NCBI RefSeq assembly: GCF_019456655.1
Contig: NZ_CP080332.1
Span: forward strand, 4,340,001 to 4,404,000
Reading direction: 5' to 3'
Source of the DNA: Mycolicibacterium diernhoferi
Lineage (GTDB): Bacteria; Actinomycetota; Actinomycetes; Mycobacteriales; Mycobacteriaceae
DNA: 64,000 bases
Shown: one piece after another, positions 1-8,402 of the stretch
Layout of the letters: the number at the start of each line of letters is the position of its first letter
Position numbering within the stretch: position 1 is the first letter of the stretch
Made by a program: the position numbers and the translations under genes
Notes under the pieces: model-generated
What the model was told of the DNA's origin: nothing
The model's database searches: none
The model's input: the letters and a program-made list of their open reading frames with translations, nothing else

Positions 1-1
1 G

Positions 2-874
2 AGCATCGAAATCAATGGTGGCAACGTCGTCTACGAGATCCTGGGTGAGACCGGCGATCTGATCGCCCTGACGCCGGGCGGTCGGTTCAGCAAGGACATT
101 CCGGGCCTGCGCCCATTGGCCGAGGCGCTGGTCGTGGGCGGCTACCGGGTACTGCTGTGGGACCGGCCCAACTGCGGTAAATCCGATGTGCAGTTCTACG
201 GGCAGAGCGAATCTCACATGCGCGCCGAGACGCTCTACAAGCTGGTGACCGCACTCGACGCCGGGCCGTGCATCATCCTCGGCGGATCCGGAGGCGCCCG
301 GGACTCGATGCTCACCACCATGCTCTACCCCGAGATCGTCCGAAAGCTGGTGGTGTGGAACATCGTCGGCGGCGTCTACGGGTCGTTCGTGCTCGGCGGG
401 CACTACGTGACCCCCAGTATCCTCGCGGTCCGCGGCCTCGGCATCAAGGGCCTGCTGAGCGTGCCCGAATGGCGCGAGCGTATCGAGCAGAATCCGGCCA
501 ACCGTGCACGCCTGCTCGACCTCGACGCCGACGAATTTCTCAAGGTGATGCTGCGCTGGCTCAACGCCTTTGTCCCGAAGCCGGGTCAGACCATCCCCGG
601 TGTGCCCGACGAGATGTTCGACAACATCACCGTGCCCACCCTGATCATCCGCGGCGGTGAGAACGACTGGGATCACCCCAAGCGCACCTCACTCGAGGTG
701 AGCTGCCTGATCAAGGGGTCCAAGCTGATCGATCCGCCGTGGCCCGAGGACGCCTGGGAGCGCGCCGGCGAGAAGTTCGCCCAGAGCGGCGGAAAGACGT
801 TCTGCCTGTTCGACACCTGGGTCCAGGCCGCCCCGGCGATCCTCGACTTCCTGGGCCCCCCGGACGCCTCGTGA
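2..874 (+). CDS. alpha/beta hydrolase, 5' end outside window
   Basis: The reading frame is open from base 2, so the start lies upstream; about 290 residues are visible. They include the oxyanion-side segment PGGRFS, a DRPNCGKSD turn typical of the strand before the nucleophile elbow, and a GGSGGARDS stretch that occupies the elbow position (Ser nucleophile). A late Asp region (RGGENDWDHP) follows. This is the alpha/beta hydrolase fold of esterases and C-C hydrolases; the substrate is unknown. It ends 5 bp before the convergent gene at 880-1353. Its elbow is GGSGG rather than the more usual GxSxG with a bulkier residue before Ser. The fold is clear, the activity is not. Confidence 0.8.
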   Translation, partial: SIEINGGNVVYEILGETGDLIALTPGGRFSKDIPGLRPLAEALVVGGYRVLLWDRPNCGKSDVQFYGQSESHMRAETLYKLVTALDAGPCIILGGSGGARDSMLTTMLYPEIVRKLVVWNIVGGVYGSFVLGGHYVTPSILAVRGLGIKGLLSVPEWRERIEQNPANRARLLDLDADEFLKVMLRWLNAFVPKPGQTIPGVPDEMFDNITVPTLIIRGGENDWDHPKRTSLEVSCLIKGSKLIDPPWPEDAWERAGEKFAQSGGKTFCLFDTWVQAAPAILDFLGPPDAS

Positions 875-879
875 TGGGC

Positions 880-1353
880 TCACCGGAGCAGGATGCGGAC
901 CTCGCTGTTCAACGAGGCCTCCAGCGCGGTGTGGATGCGGCTCTCCGGCACCCGGGCCAGATCAGACCGGTTCAGGGTCACCTCCACGATGTCCCAGCCC
1001 TGCCCGCTCGGGAATCGGTGCACATCGCCGGTGAGCCCGAACCCGGCCAGTACGCCGTGCGCATCGTCATCGGTGCCACGGCTGACGAAGGTCAGCACCC
1101 CGGGCAGGACGTCATCTCCGAAAGCTTTGCCACACAGCGTGACCACCGCGGCACGCAGCGTTTCGCCGTCATCGCCGGCCAGCAGCACCTCGACCTCGCG
1201 GCGGTTGCTGGGCATCACAGACAGGTCCACATCGATGACTTCGGCGCCGACCGGTATGCACAGCTCACGGAGTGCCGCCATGCCCTCGGCTAGCTGTGCG
1301 GGTGTCAATCGCCCGGACGGATCCACATCGACACGCACCACTGCGGTTCTCAC
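880..1353 (-). CDS. conserved hypothetical protein, 157 aa
   Basis: I do not recognise a named family. I chose the GTG at 1353 because it gives a protein starting MRTAVVRVDVDPSGRLT and leaves a short divergent spacer to the flavoprotein gene at 1390. Reading further upstream in this frame enters the antisense of that gene. The product is soluble, acidic, without Cys clusters or membrane segments. It has an alternating beta-strand look (AEVIDVDLSV, REVEVLLAG, DIVEVTLNRS), which would suit a small alpha/beta regulatory or binding domain. Divergent placement beside the flavoprotein suggests a shared promoter region. The convergent hydrolase ends 5 bp away. Confidence 0.6.
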   Translation of the reverse strand: MRTAVVRVDVDPSGRLTPAQLAEGMAALRELCIPVGAEVIDVDLSVMPSNRREVEVLLAGDDGETLRAAVVTLCGKAFGDDVLPGVLTFVSRGTDDDAHGVLAGFGLTGDVHRFPSGQGWDIVEVTLNRSDLARVPESRIHTALEASLNSEVRILLR

Positions 1354-1389
1354 GGCCGTCAGCCTAACGGTGGAAAGGAATATCCGGTC

Positions 1390-2673
1390 ATGACAACCAC
1401 CGCAACCGATCTCAAGGTCGACGTCTGGCCCGGACTGACCCCCCGGCTGCTGCGCATCGGTGCCGCCCCCGAAGAACTCCCGGAGTACGTGGACGCCGGC
1501 GGCTACCGGCCCGCCGACGATCCCGGCGCGCTGCTCGACGCGGTGTCCGGCTCGGGTCTGCTCGGACGCGGCGGGGCGGCGTTCCCGCTGGCCGTCAAAC
1601 TGTCCGCGGTACGCGCCGCCGCCCAGGCCGGCCGCCAGACCGTGGTGATCGCCAACGGTGAGGAGGGTGAGCCGGCATCGGTGAAAGACCGCTGGCTGCT
1701 GCGTAACCGGCCGCACCTGGTGCTCGACGGTCTGTGGCTGGCCGCCCGGGTCGTCGGCGCCCGACGGGGATACGTCTACGTCTCCGACCCGCATGCCGCG
1801 ACCGCGGTGGAAGCGGCGCTGGCCACCGCCGGCGAGCACCTGGGGCCGCTGCAGGTGAGCGTGGTGACCGTCGACCCGGCCTACATCGCCGGCGAGGAAT
1901 CGGCCGCGGTGCGGGTCATCAACGGTGGCCCCGCCAAGCCGACCGACAAGCCACCGCGGGTGTTCGAGGAAGGTGTCGACGGTTTGCCGACACTGGTGAG
2001 CAACGTCGAGACGTTGGCCCATCTGCCGTTCATCCTGCGCCACGGTCCGGCCGAGTTCCGGCGCTACGGTACCGAGGCCTCCCCCGGTACCTTTCTGGCC
2101 ACCGTGACCGGGGCCGGGCGTCCACCCGCACTCTACGAACTGCCGCACGGCAGCAAGACCGCGGATCTGCTTGTCCTGCACGGGGTCGATCCCGCGGCTG
2201 TGAACGGTGCGTTGATGGGCGGGTACTTCGCGGGCCTGCTGAACAGGTCCATCGTCGACGCCACCCTGGACCACGAGTCGATGCGCTCGCTGGGCAGCGG
2301 CCTGGGTTGCGGGGCGGTCGCGGTGCTCACCGAGGACTGCCCGGTCGCCGTCGCGGCCTCCGTGCTGGGGTATTTCGATCGCGAGAACGCCGGGCAGTGC
2401 GGGTCCTGCTTCAACGGGACGGCCGCCATGGCGGCCGTCGCGGAGGCGCTGCGCGACGGTGGGGCCGGCACCGACGACGTGGCCCGGTTGCGCCGCTGGT
2501 CGGTGGTGCTGCGCGGCCGGGGTGCCTGCGCGACGCTCGACGGTGCGGCCAATGTGGCGGCCAGCCTGCTCGACCAGTTCCCCGCACTGGTGGAAAGCCA
2601 CCTCGACGGCGGCTGCGCCGGGTGTGGTGGCTTCACGGCCCTGCGTCCCTTCGAAGTTGAGGCGGTGTCATGA
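1390..2673 (+). CDS. NuoF-like NADH:acceptor flavoprotein (FMN, SLBB, Fe-S)
   Basis: This 427-aa protein resembles the 51-kDa NuoF/HoxF fold. GRGGAAFP (residues 59-66) matches the FMN/NADH glycine-rich loop. GEEGEPASVKDRWLL matches the conserved nucleotide segment of NuoF. The SLBB region follows, then Cys337-x2-Cys340 and Cys380 in a C-terminal Fe-S binding region. A further C409-x2-C412 pair sits near the end. It probably moves electrons from NADH to the ferredoxin encoded next (4-bp overlap, ATGA). It starts a plus-strand run with P450 and ferredoxin genes, so a role as electron supplier to the oxygenases is a reasonable inference. The start has ggaaagg about 8 bp upstream. No other complex I subunits are nearby. 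Confidence 0.75.
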   Translation: MTTTATDLKVDVWPGLTPRLLRIGAAPEELPEYVDAGGYRPADDPGALLDAVSGSGLLGRGGAAFPLAVKLSAVRAAAQAGRQTVVIANGEEGEPASVKDRWLLRNRPHLVLDGLWLAARVVGARRGYVYVSDPHAATAVEAALATAGEHLGPLQVSVVTVDPAYIAGEESAAVRVINGGPAKPTDKPPRVFEEGVDGLPTLVSNVETLAHLPFILRHGPAEFRRYGTEASPGTFLATVTGAGRPPALYELPHGSKTADLLVLHGVDPAAVNGALMGGYFAGLLNRSIVDATLDHESMRSLGSGLGCGAVAVLTEDCPVAVAASVLGYFDRENAGQCGSCFNGTAAMAAVAEALRDGGAGTDDVARLRRWSVVLRGRGACATLDGAANVAASLLDQFPALVESHLDGGCAGCGGFTALRPFEVEAVS

Positions 2674-2918
2674 GAATCAAACTCGACAGGACCCTGTGCG
2701 ACGGGTTCGGGATCTGCGCCAAACACGCGCCCGAGTACTTCTCGCTCGACGATTGGGGATACGCCTGCCTGAAGGGCAACGGTGAAGTGCCCGAACAGGA
2801 TCGCGACGCGGTGATGCGTGCTCTACTGGACTGCCCGGTGCACGCCATCATCGAGATCCCGACACCGGGCAGTGCCGCCCCGGCAGCCGATCCCGCGGCC
2901 ACCACAGCAAGGAGCTGA
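2670..2918 (+). CDS. 3Fe-4S-type ferredoxin, 82 aa
   Basis: Small acidic electron carrier with the single-cluster pattern C10-x5-C16 ... CPVHA near residue 56. The middle Cys of a 4Fe-4S motif is missing, as is usual for the 3Fe-4S ferredoxins that serve actinobacterial P450s. A Pro/Ala-rich tail (about 15 residues) follows the domain. It overlaps the NuoF-like gene by 4 bp and is followed by the fused OB-fold/thiolase gene 1 bp later, so all three are co-transcribed and probably translationally coupled. The likely electron donor is the preceding flavoprotein; the acceptor could be the P450 at 7197 or the adjacent enzyme. Partner choice is inference. Confidence 0.8.
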   Translation: MRIKLDRTLCDGFGICAKHAPEYFSLDDWGYACLKGNGEVPEQDRDAVMRALLDCPVHAIIEIPTPGSAAPAADPAATTARS

Positions 2919-2919
2919 T

Positions 2920-4578
2920 TTGTCCGCCATCCCAGGCCGACCCCTTCCCCAACTCACGCCGCAGAACGAGTTCTTCTGGACCTCGGGCGCCGACGGGAAA
3001 TTACGGATCCAGGAGTGCCAGGCCTGCCAGGCCCTGATCCACCCGCCCGCACCGATCTGCCGGTACTGCCGCAGCCACGATCTGGGCGTGCGGGAGGTGT
3101 CCGGAAAGGCGACACTGTCCGGCTTCACCGTCAACCACCGGTTCGGCTTCCCGGATCTGCCTCCGCCGTACGTGATCGCCGAGGTGGCCATCCTGGAGGA
3201 TCCGCGGGTCCGGCTGACCACCAACATCGTGGACTGCGACCCCGACGACCTGGAGATCGGCCGGCCCGTCGAGGTGAGTTTCCTGCACCTCGACGATGTC
3301 TGGCTGCCGGTGTTCAGCCCGGCCACCGATCCGGATGCCCCGACCGCGCTGCCCGAAGACGAGATCCCGCCAACGGATTTCGGCAAGTACGTCCGGCCGA
3401 TGCTGACCACCGAGAAGTTCGAGGACGCGGCGGCCATCACCGGGATCGGCGCCTCGCGCATGGGCCGCCGGTTGATGGTGCCGCCACTGTCCCTGACCAT
3501 CGAGGCCTGCGAGGCCGCCGTCGCCGACGCCGGTCTGACCTTCGACGACATCGACGGGCTGTCGACCTATCCGGGCCTGGACGTCGCCGGCATGGGCGAA
3601 GGTGGCGTCAGCGCGCTGGAAGGCGCACTTGGGCTGCGCCCCACCTGGATCAACGGTGGCATGGACACCTTCGGTCCCGGCGGGTCCGTCATCGCGGCGG
3701 TGATGGCCGTGGCCACCGGGATGGCGCGCCACGTGCTGTGCTTCCGGACGCTGTGGGAGGCGACCTTCCAGCAGTTGATGAAGGAAGGCAAGATGTCCCC
3801 GCCCGGGGGCGCCCGCACCAGTAACTGGCAGCATCCCTTCGGCGGGATTTCGGCGGCACACACGTTGGCGCAGAACGCCTCTCGGCACTTCCACCGGTAC
3901 GGCACGACCCGCGAGACGCTGGGCTGGATCGCGTTGAACCAGCGCGCCAACGCCGCATTGAATCCGACGGCGATCTACCGGGATCCGCTCACCATGGAGG
4001 ACTATCTGTCCGCCCGGATGATCACCACCCCGTTCGGGCTCTACGACTGTGATGTGCCGTGTGACGGCGCGGTCGCCGTCGTGGTCTCGGCCGTCGACGC
4101 CGCCGAGGACCTGCCCAACAAGCCGGTCCGGTTCGAGGCGTTCGGCACCCAGATCATCGAGCGCCTCGACTGGGACCAGACCACCCTCACGCACGAGCCG
4201 CAGGTGCTCGGCCAGTCCGCTCACATGTGGTCGCGCACCTCGCTGCGCCCCGATGATGTCGACGTGGCCGAGTTGTACGACGGCTTCAGCTTCAACTGCC
4301 TGTCCTGGCTGGAGGGCCTGGGCTTCTGCGGTATCGGCGAGGCCAAGGACTTTCTCGACGGCGGCAAGGCCATCGCCCGCGACGGGGTCATCCCGTTGAA
4401 CACCCACGGCGGCCAGCTCTCCCACGGCCGAACGCACGGCATGGGGCTGATCCACGAGGCGGTCAGTCAGCTGCGCGGTGACGCCGGTGAACGCCAGGTC
4501 ACCGATGCCAAGGTCGCGGTGGTCAGCAGCGGCGGCCTGACCCCCAGCGGTGTGCTGCTGCTGCGGACCGATGACTAG
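2920..4578 (+). CDS. fused DUF35 OB-fold / thiolase-like protein, probable retro-aldolase
   Basis: The TTG at 2920 is the start: aaggag lies 5 bp upstream and the N-terminus is complete. Residues 33-50 carry a zinc ribbon (C33-x2-C36 ... C47-x2-C50), followed by an OB-fold to about residue 130: the DUF35 module. From about residue 170 there is a thiolase/SCP2-like (Ltp) domain ending with NTHGGQLSHG. Where thiolases have the nucleophilic Cys, this protein has Phe251 (context MDTFGPGGS), so ordinary thiolysis is unlikely. In mycobacterial steroid degradation, Ltp2 with the DUF35 domain of ChsH2 forms a retro-aldolase that also lacks thiolase chemistry. Here both parts are in one 552-aa chain. 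A retro-aldol role on a beta-hydroxyacyl-CoA is inferred. Confidence 0.8.
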   Translation: MSAIPGRPLPQLTPQNEFFWTSGADGKLRIQECQACQALIHPPAPICRYCRSHDLGVREVSGKATLSGFTVNHRFGFPDLPPPYVIAEVAILEDPRVRLTTNIVDCDPDDLEIGRPVEVSFLHLDDVWLPVFSPATDPDAPTALPEDEIPPTDFGKYVRPMLTTEKFEDAAAITGIGASRMGRRLMVPPLSLTIEACEAAVADAGLTFDDIDGLSTYPGLDVAGMGEGGVSALEGALGLRPTWINGGMDTFGPGGSVIAAVMAVATGMARHVLCFRTLWEATFQQLMKEGKMSPPGGARTSNWQHPFGGISAAHTLAQNASRHFHRYGTTRETLGWIALNQRANAALNPTAIYRDPLTMEDYLSARMITTPFGLYDCDVPCDGAVAVVVSAVDAAEDLPNKPVRFEAFGTQIIERLDWDQTTLTHEPQVLGQSAHMWSRTSLRPDDVDVAELYDGFSFNCLSWLEGLGFCGIGEAKDFLDGGKAIARDGVIPLNTHGGQLSHGRTHGMGLIHEAVSQLRGDAGERQVTDAKVAVVSSGGLTPSGVLLLRTDD

Positions 4579-4590
4579 CAGGGGCCCACG

Positions 4591-5475
4591 ATGAGCACGA
4601 CGGTTCGCCCCCGGGTGGTGATGGTCGGCGCGGTGCCGATATCCGCGTTGGTCGCGGCGGTCCCGGAGCCGCGCGCGGTGATCGTCGCGGTGCACGGCGG
4701 GGCGACCTCATCGGTGTACTTCGACTGCCCGGGCCGCCCGGACCTGTCGTTGCTGCGTACCGGCGCGGCACAGGGTTTCACCGTGATAGCCCTGGACCGG
4801 CCCGGGTACGGCGCCTCGGCGCTCTACCAGGACACCATGGACGAGCCGGCCGCCCGGGTGGCACTCGCCCTCGGCGCGGTGGACAAGATCCTCGGCGACG
4901 GGCCGCGCGGCGCCGGGTTGTTCTTCTTCGCGCACTCGCTGGGATGCGAACTGGCGGTGCGGATGACCGTCGCGACGACACCCGCCGACGTGCTGGGCCT
5001 GGAGTTGGCCGGGACCGGTGTGCGCTACGCGCCGGGCGTGAAGGAGATGCTGAGCTCGGCCGGCCTGACCACCCGCCCGGCCGGCCTGCGCGAGTTGCTG
5101 TGGGAACCGACCGAGCTGTATCCGCCCGAGGTGCTCACCGGTGCGCTGAACGCGCCGGGTGTCGCCTATGAGGGCCGGGTGAGTGCGCACTGGCCGCGAC
5201 GGAACTTCCCTGCGCTGGCCGAGCAGGTGCGAGTTCCCGTGCAGTACAGCCACGCCGAGCACGAGCGGGTATGGGAGACCTCCCCGGCCGCGCTGGCCGA
5301 TATCGCGGCACTGTTCACCGCGGCACCACGGGTGCAGATCACCGAGCGGCCGGACAGCGGCCACAACCTCAGCGTCGGACTGTCGGCGGCGGCCTATCAC
5401 GCGCAGGTGTTGTCGTTCATCGAGGAATGTATCGCCGCCGGATCCGGTGGTGTGAAGGAAGCGGAGGCCGGTTGA
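4591..5475 (+). CDS. alpha/beta hydrolase, 294 aa
   Basis: The chain has the expected order of elements: a HGG oxyanion segment (residues about 32-34), DRPGYGAS, the nucleophile elbow AHSLGCE (Ser), and DSGHN with the catalytic His near the end. It is the usual length for single-domain hydrolases of meta-cleavage products, lactones or esters. It starts 12 bp after the fused thiolase-like gene and its stop codon TGA shares one base with the ATG of the next gene, so it belongs to the same operon. It may hydrolyse an ester, lactone or CoA thioester formed in this pathway; nothing in the sequence fixes which. Confidence 0.75.
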   Translation: MSTTVRPRVVMVGAVPISALVAAVPEPRAVIVAVHGGATSSVYFDCPGRPDLSLLRTGAAQGFTVIALDRPGYGASALYQDTMDEPAARVALALGAVDKILGDGPRGAGLFFFAHSLGCELAVRMTVATTPADVLGLELAGTGVRYAPGVKEMLSSAGLTTRPAGLRELLWEPTELYPPEVLTGALNAPGVAYEGRVSAHWPRRNFPALAEQVRVPVQYSHAEHERVWETSPAALADIAALFTAAPRVQITERPDSGHNLSVGLSAAAYHAQVLSFIEECIAAGSGGVKEAEAG

Positions 5476-6293
5476 TGCGGGTTGGATTCATCGGATTGGG
5501 CAGTCAGGGCGGGCCGATGGCACGCCGGATCGTCGAGGGCGGTTTCGATCTGACGCTGTGGGCCCGCCGGGCGGCGTCGTTGGAGCCCTATGCCGACACC
5601 GCGGCCAAGGTCGCCGCCAGCCCCGCCGAACTCGGTGCCGCCAGCGATCTGGTGTGCCTGTGCGTCGTCGGCGACGACGACGTGCGCGAGGTGATCTCCG
5701 GCGAGAACGGCGTGCTGGCCGGCATGTCCTCCGGTTCCACCATCGCCATCCACAGCACCATCCACCCCGACACCTGCCGCGAGATCGCCGAACTTGCTGC
5801 GTCCAAGGGTGTTTCGGTAATCGACGCACCGGTCAGCGGCGGCGGCCCGGCCGTCGAGGCGGGCACCCTGCTGGTGATGCTCGGCGGCGACGAGGCCGAT
5901 GTGGAGCGGGCCCGCCCGGTCTTCGCAACCTACGCGGATCCGATCGTGCACCTGGGGCCACTCGGCAGCGGTCAGGTCGCCAAGATCCTGAACAACCTGT
6001 TGTTCACCGCCAACCTCGGTGCCGCGATGAGTGCGCTGGAACTCGGTGAATCCCTGGGGGTGCCGCGGGACCGGCTGTGTGAGGTGATCAACCGGGGTTC
6101 GGCCAACAGCAAGGCGCTGGGCAGCATCGCGGCCTTCGGCGGGACCCTGGACAACCTGGCGCCGATCGCCGGTGCGTTGCTGCAGAAGGACTGCCGGCAC
6201 GCGGCGGCGCTGGCCGAGGACGCGTCGGCCGCCGAAGGCGCGGTCTTCGACGCCGCCGATGCCGCCCTGGGATTGATGGATCACCCGAGGTGA
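5475..6293 (+). CDS. 3-hydroxyisobutyrate dehydrogenase-like NAD(P) oxidoreductase (copy 1)
   Basis: The beta-hydroxyacid dehydrogenase family signature is complete. GFIGLGSQGGPMA forms the dinucleotide-binding loop, DAPVSGGGPAVEAG is the substrate loop, and GQVAKILNN carries the catalytic Lys. The length, 272 aa, is normal. These enzymes oxidise 3-hydroxy acids or reduce semialdehydes; imine reductases share the fold but usually replace the Lys, which is present here. The ATG at 5475 overlaps the upstream stop by one base, and the stop overlaps the GTG of a second paralogue. The tandem arrangement suggests two related steps or a heteromer. Confidence 0.8.
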   Translation: MRVGFIGLGSQGGPMARRIVEGGFDLTLWARRAASLEPYADTAAKVAASPAELGAASDLVCLCVVGDDDVREVISGENGVLAGMSSGSTIAIHSTIHPDTCREIAELAASKGVSVIDAPVSGGGPAVEAGTLLVMLGGDEADVERARPVFATYADPIVHLGPLGSGQVAKILNNLLFTANLGAAMSALELGESLGVPRDRLCEVINRGSANSKALGSIAAFGGTLDNLAPIAGALLQKDCRHAAALAEDASAAEGAVFDAADAALGLMDHPR

Positions 6294-7096
6294 CCCGGGT
6301 CGGCTTCCTGGGTGCCGGCCGGATGGGCGCACCGATGGTGTCCCGTCTGGTGCAGGCCGGCCACGACGTCCGGGTGCTGGGACGCTCCGCAGACAAGCGC
6401 GCCGAACTGGCCGGACTCGGCGCCACCCCGGTCGCCGATGCCGCGGCGGCGGTCGACGGGGCCGAGATCGTGGTGGTCTGCCTGTTCACCGACGAACAGG
6501 TACGCGAGGTCCTCGGCGCCGATCTGCTCGCCGCGGTGCCGGCCGGCGCGGCCGTGGTGGTGCACACCACCGGCAGCCCGCACACCGTCGAGCGGCTCCG
6601 CGACCTGGCCCCGCATCTCGACATCCTCGATGCACCGGTCAGCGGCGGCCCGCACGATATCGCCGCCGGTCAGATCACCCTGTTCGTCGGCGGCCCCGAG
6701 GAGGCGGTGACACGGGCCCGGCCGGTGCTGGCCGCCTACGGCGATCCGGTGCTGCATGTCGGGGTGCTCGGCGTCGGCCAGAAGGTCAAGCTGATCAACA
6801 ACACCCTGTTCGCCGCGCAGATCGGCCTGCTGGCCGAGGCCGCGCAGTTGGCCGCCGACCTGGGCGTGGACGAGTCGGCCCTGCTGGAGGCGCTGCCGCA
6901 CGGCAGTGGTGCCAGCCGCGCGCTGGGCAACGTCGCGCGCGCCGGCTCGACGGCCGCCTTCATCGCCGCCGTCGGCGAATTCATCGGTAAGGACGTCGCC
7001 GTCGTCCGGCAGACCGTCGCCGAATTGGGCACCGGCCTCGGGGCGCTCGACGCGGTGGTGGACGCGGGTCTCGGAACGGCGAGGACACGAAATTAG
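6290..7096 (+). CDS. 3-hydroxyisobutyrate dehydrogenase-like NAD(P) oxidoreductase (copy 2)
   Basis: A paralogue of the preceding gene, 268 aa, starting at a GTG that overlaps the upstream TGA (GTGA). GFLGAGRMGAPMVS is the Rossmann loop, DAPVSGGPHDIAAG the substrate loop, and GQKVKLINN holds the expected catalytic Lys. Both copies keep all family motifs, so neither looks like an inactive partner. The gene ends 100 bp before the next P450 gene; that gap holds an inverted repeat, so a new transcript may begin there. A role in oxidising a branched 3-hydroxy acid is plausible but not shown. Confidence 0.8.
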   Translation: MTRVGFLGAGRMGAPMVSRLVQAGHDVRVLGRSADKRAELAGLGATPVADAAAAVDGAEIVVVCLFTDEQVREVLGADLLAAVPAGAAVVVHTTGSPHTVERLRDLAPHLDILDAPVSGGPHDIAAGQITLFVGGPEEAVTRARPVLAAYGDPVLHVGVLGVGQKVKLINNTLFAAQIGLLAEAAQLAADLGVDESALLEALPHGSGASRALGNVARAGSTAAFIAAVGEFIGKDVAVVRQTVAELGTGLGALDAVVDAGLGTARTRN

Positions 7097-7129
7097 CCGT
7101 TTCACACCTGCACCGTCAGGACTACTGTT

Positions 7130-7161
7130 AGCGTTACAGTTTTATAGCTGTCCGTAACGCT
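7130..7161. promoter_or_regulatory. inverted repeat upstream of P450 gene, candidate operator
   Basis: Perfect 8-bp arms AGCGTTAC (7130-7137) and GTAACGCT (7154-7161) surround a 16-bp AT-rich centre with an inner AG/CT pair. It sits 36 bp before the P450 start at 7197 in a gap otherwise free of genes. The geometry suits a TetR-type or similar dimer. No regulator gene adjoins it, so the cognate protein is unknown. Confidence 0.45.
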
Positions 7162-7196
7162 GCGGGTGCCCAGGGCGCCCTCGAGGAGGACCGAGT

Positions 7197-8402
7197 ATGA
7201 CCACGGCGGAACTCGTTTTCGATCCGTTCTCCGACGAGTACTTCGAGAACCCGTTCGAGATCTACCGGCGGATGCGCAATGAAGCGCCGCTGTACTACTG
7301 CCCCAAGCGTGACTTCTACGCCCTGACCCGGCATGAGGACGTCGCCGCCGCACTGAAGGATCATGAGGCGTTCTCCTCGTCGCGGGGTTGCGATCTGGCG
7401 ATGGTGCAGAGCGACACCCCGCCGCAGAAGTCCATCATCTTCATGGACCCGCCCGATCACCGGCACATGCGCAGCCTGCTGAACAAGGCATTCACCCCGC
7501 GCGCGGTACAGGCCCAGCGCGACACCATCGTCGAACAGATCGACCACTACCTCGGTCAGATCGACTCGGACGACTTCGACGTCGTGCAGGACTTCTCCGG
7601 CCCGTTCCCGGTCGAGGTCATCACCCGGATGGCCGGTGTGGAGCCCGAGTACCGCCAGCAGGTGCGGCACTGGATCGACACCAGTCTGTCCCGCGAACCC
7701 GGTCAGGTCGGCACCTCCGAGGCCGGGGTGAAGGCCAATATCGACACCGCCATGTACTACTACGCCCTGGTGCAGAAGCGCCGGGAGAACCCCACCGACG
7801 ACATGATCAGCCGGCTCATCGCCGCCGAGATCCCCCGCGAGGACGGCCGGCTGGACAAGCTCGACGACATCGAGATCACCGGCTTCGCCACCCTGCTCGG
7901 CGGCGCCGGCGCGGAGACGGTCACCAAGCTGATCGGCACCGCCATGGTGCTGTTCGCCCGCAATCCCGAGCAGTGGCAGAAACTGCTCGAGGACCGCGAG
8001 TTGGTCCCGGCCGCCGTCGAGGAACTGCTGCGCTACGAGGGCCCGGTGCAGTACAACGTGCGGTACACCGTCAAGGAGGCGCATGTACCCAGCGGTGTCA
8101 TCCCGGCCGGCAAGCCGGTGTTCCTGCTGATGGCCTCGGCCAACCGCGACGAGCGGGCGTTCACCGATACCGACAAGTTCGACATCGAACGCGACCGCAC
8201 CGAGGCGCAGAACCTGGGCCTGGGCTATGGCATCCACAGCTGCCTGGGGGCGGCGCTGGCCCGGATGGAAAGTGTCATCGCGCTGGAGAAGCTGCTCGAC
8301 TTCATGCCCCGCTACGAAGTGAAATGGGATGGGCTGCAACGCGTCCACATGCAGAACGTGGCCGGATACTCGCACGTCCCGGTGCGCAGGCTGGCGTCAT
8401 GA
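7197..8402 (+). CDS. cytochrome P450, 401 aa
   Basis: Class I bacterial P450. The heme-binding loop is LGYGIHSCLGAALARME with Cys349 as proximal ligand. The I-helix has GGAGAETVT, with Glu in place of the common Asp/Glu-Thr pair order (AGxET). The ExxR motif of the K-helix is EELLRYEGP. aggaggacc lies just before the ATG. The enzyme should hydroxylate a hydrophobic substrate using electrons from a ferredoxin; the 3Fe-4S ferredoxin at 8464 follows after a 22-codon linker. The CYP family number cannot be assigned by eye. Confidence 0.92.
   Translation: MTTAELVFDPFSDEYFENPFEIYRRMRNEAPLYYCPKRDFYALTRHEDVAAALKDHEAFSSSRGCDLAMVQSDTPPQKSIIFMDPPDHRHMRSLLNKAFTPRAVQAQRDTIVEQIDHYLGQIDSDDFDVVQDFSGPFPVEVITRMAGVEPEYRQQVRHWIDTSLSREPGQVGTSEAGVKANIDTAMYYYALVQKRRENPTDDMISRLIAAEIPREDGRLDKLDDIEITGFATLLGGAGAETVTKLIGTAMVLFARNPEQWQKLLEDRELVPAAVEELLRYEGPVQYNVRYTVKEAHVPSGVIPAGKPVFLLMASANRDERAFTDTDKFDIERDRTEAQNLGLGYGIHSCLGAALARMESVIALEKLLDFMPRYEVKWDGLQRVHMQNVAGYSHVPVRRLAS

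Noticed and set aside
880..2601. 573-codon minus-strand frame
   Set aside because: Only its last 157 codons (from GTG 1353) look real; the rest is antisense to the NuoF-like gene.
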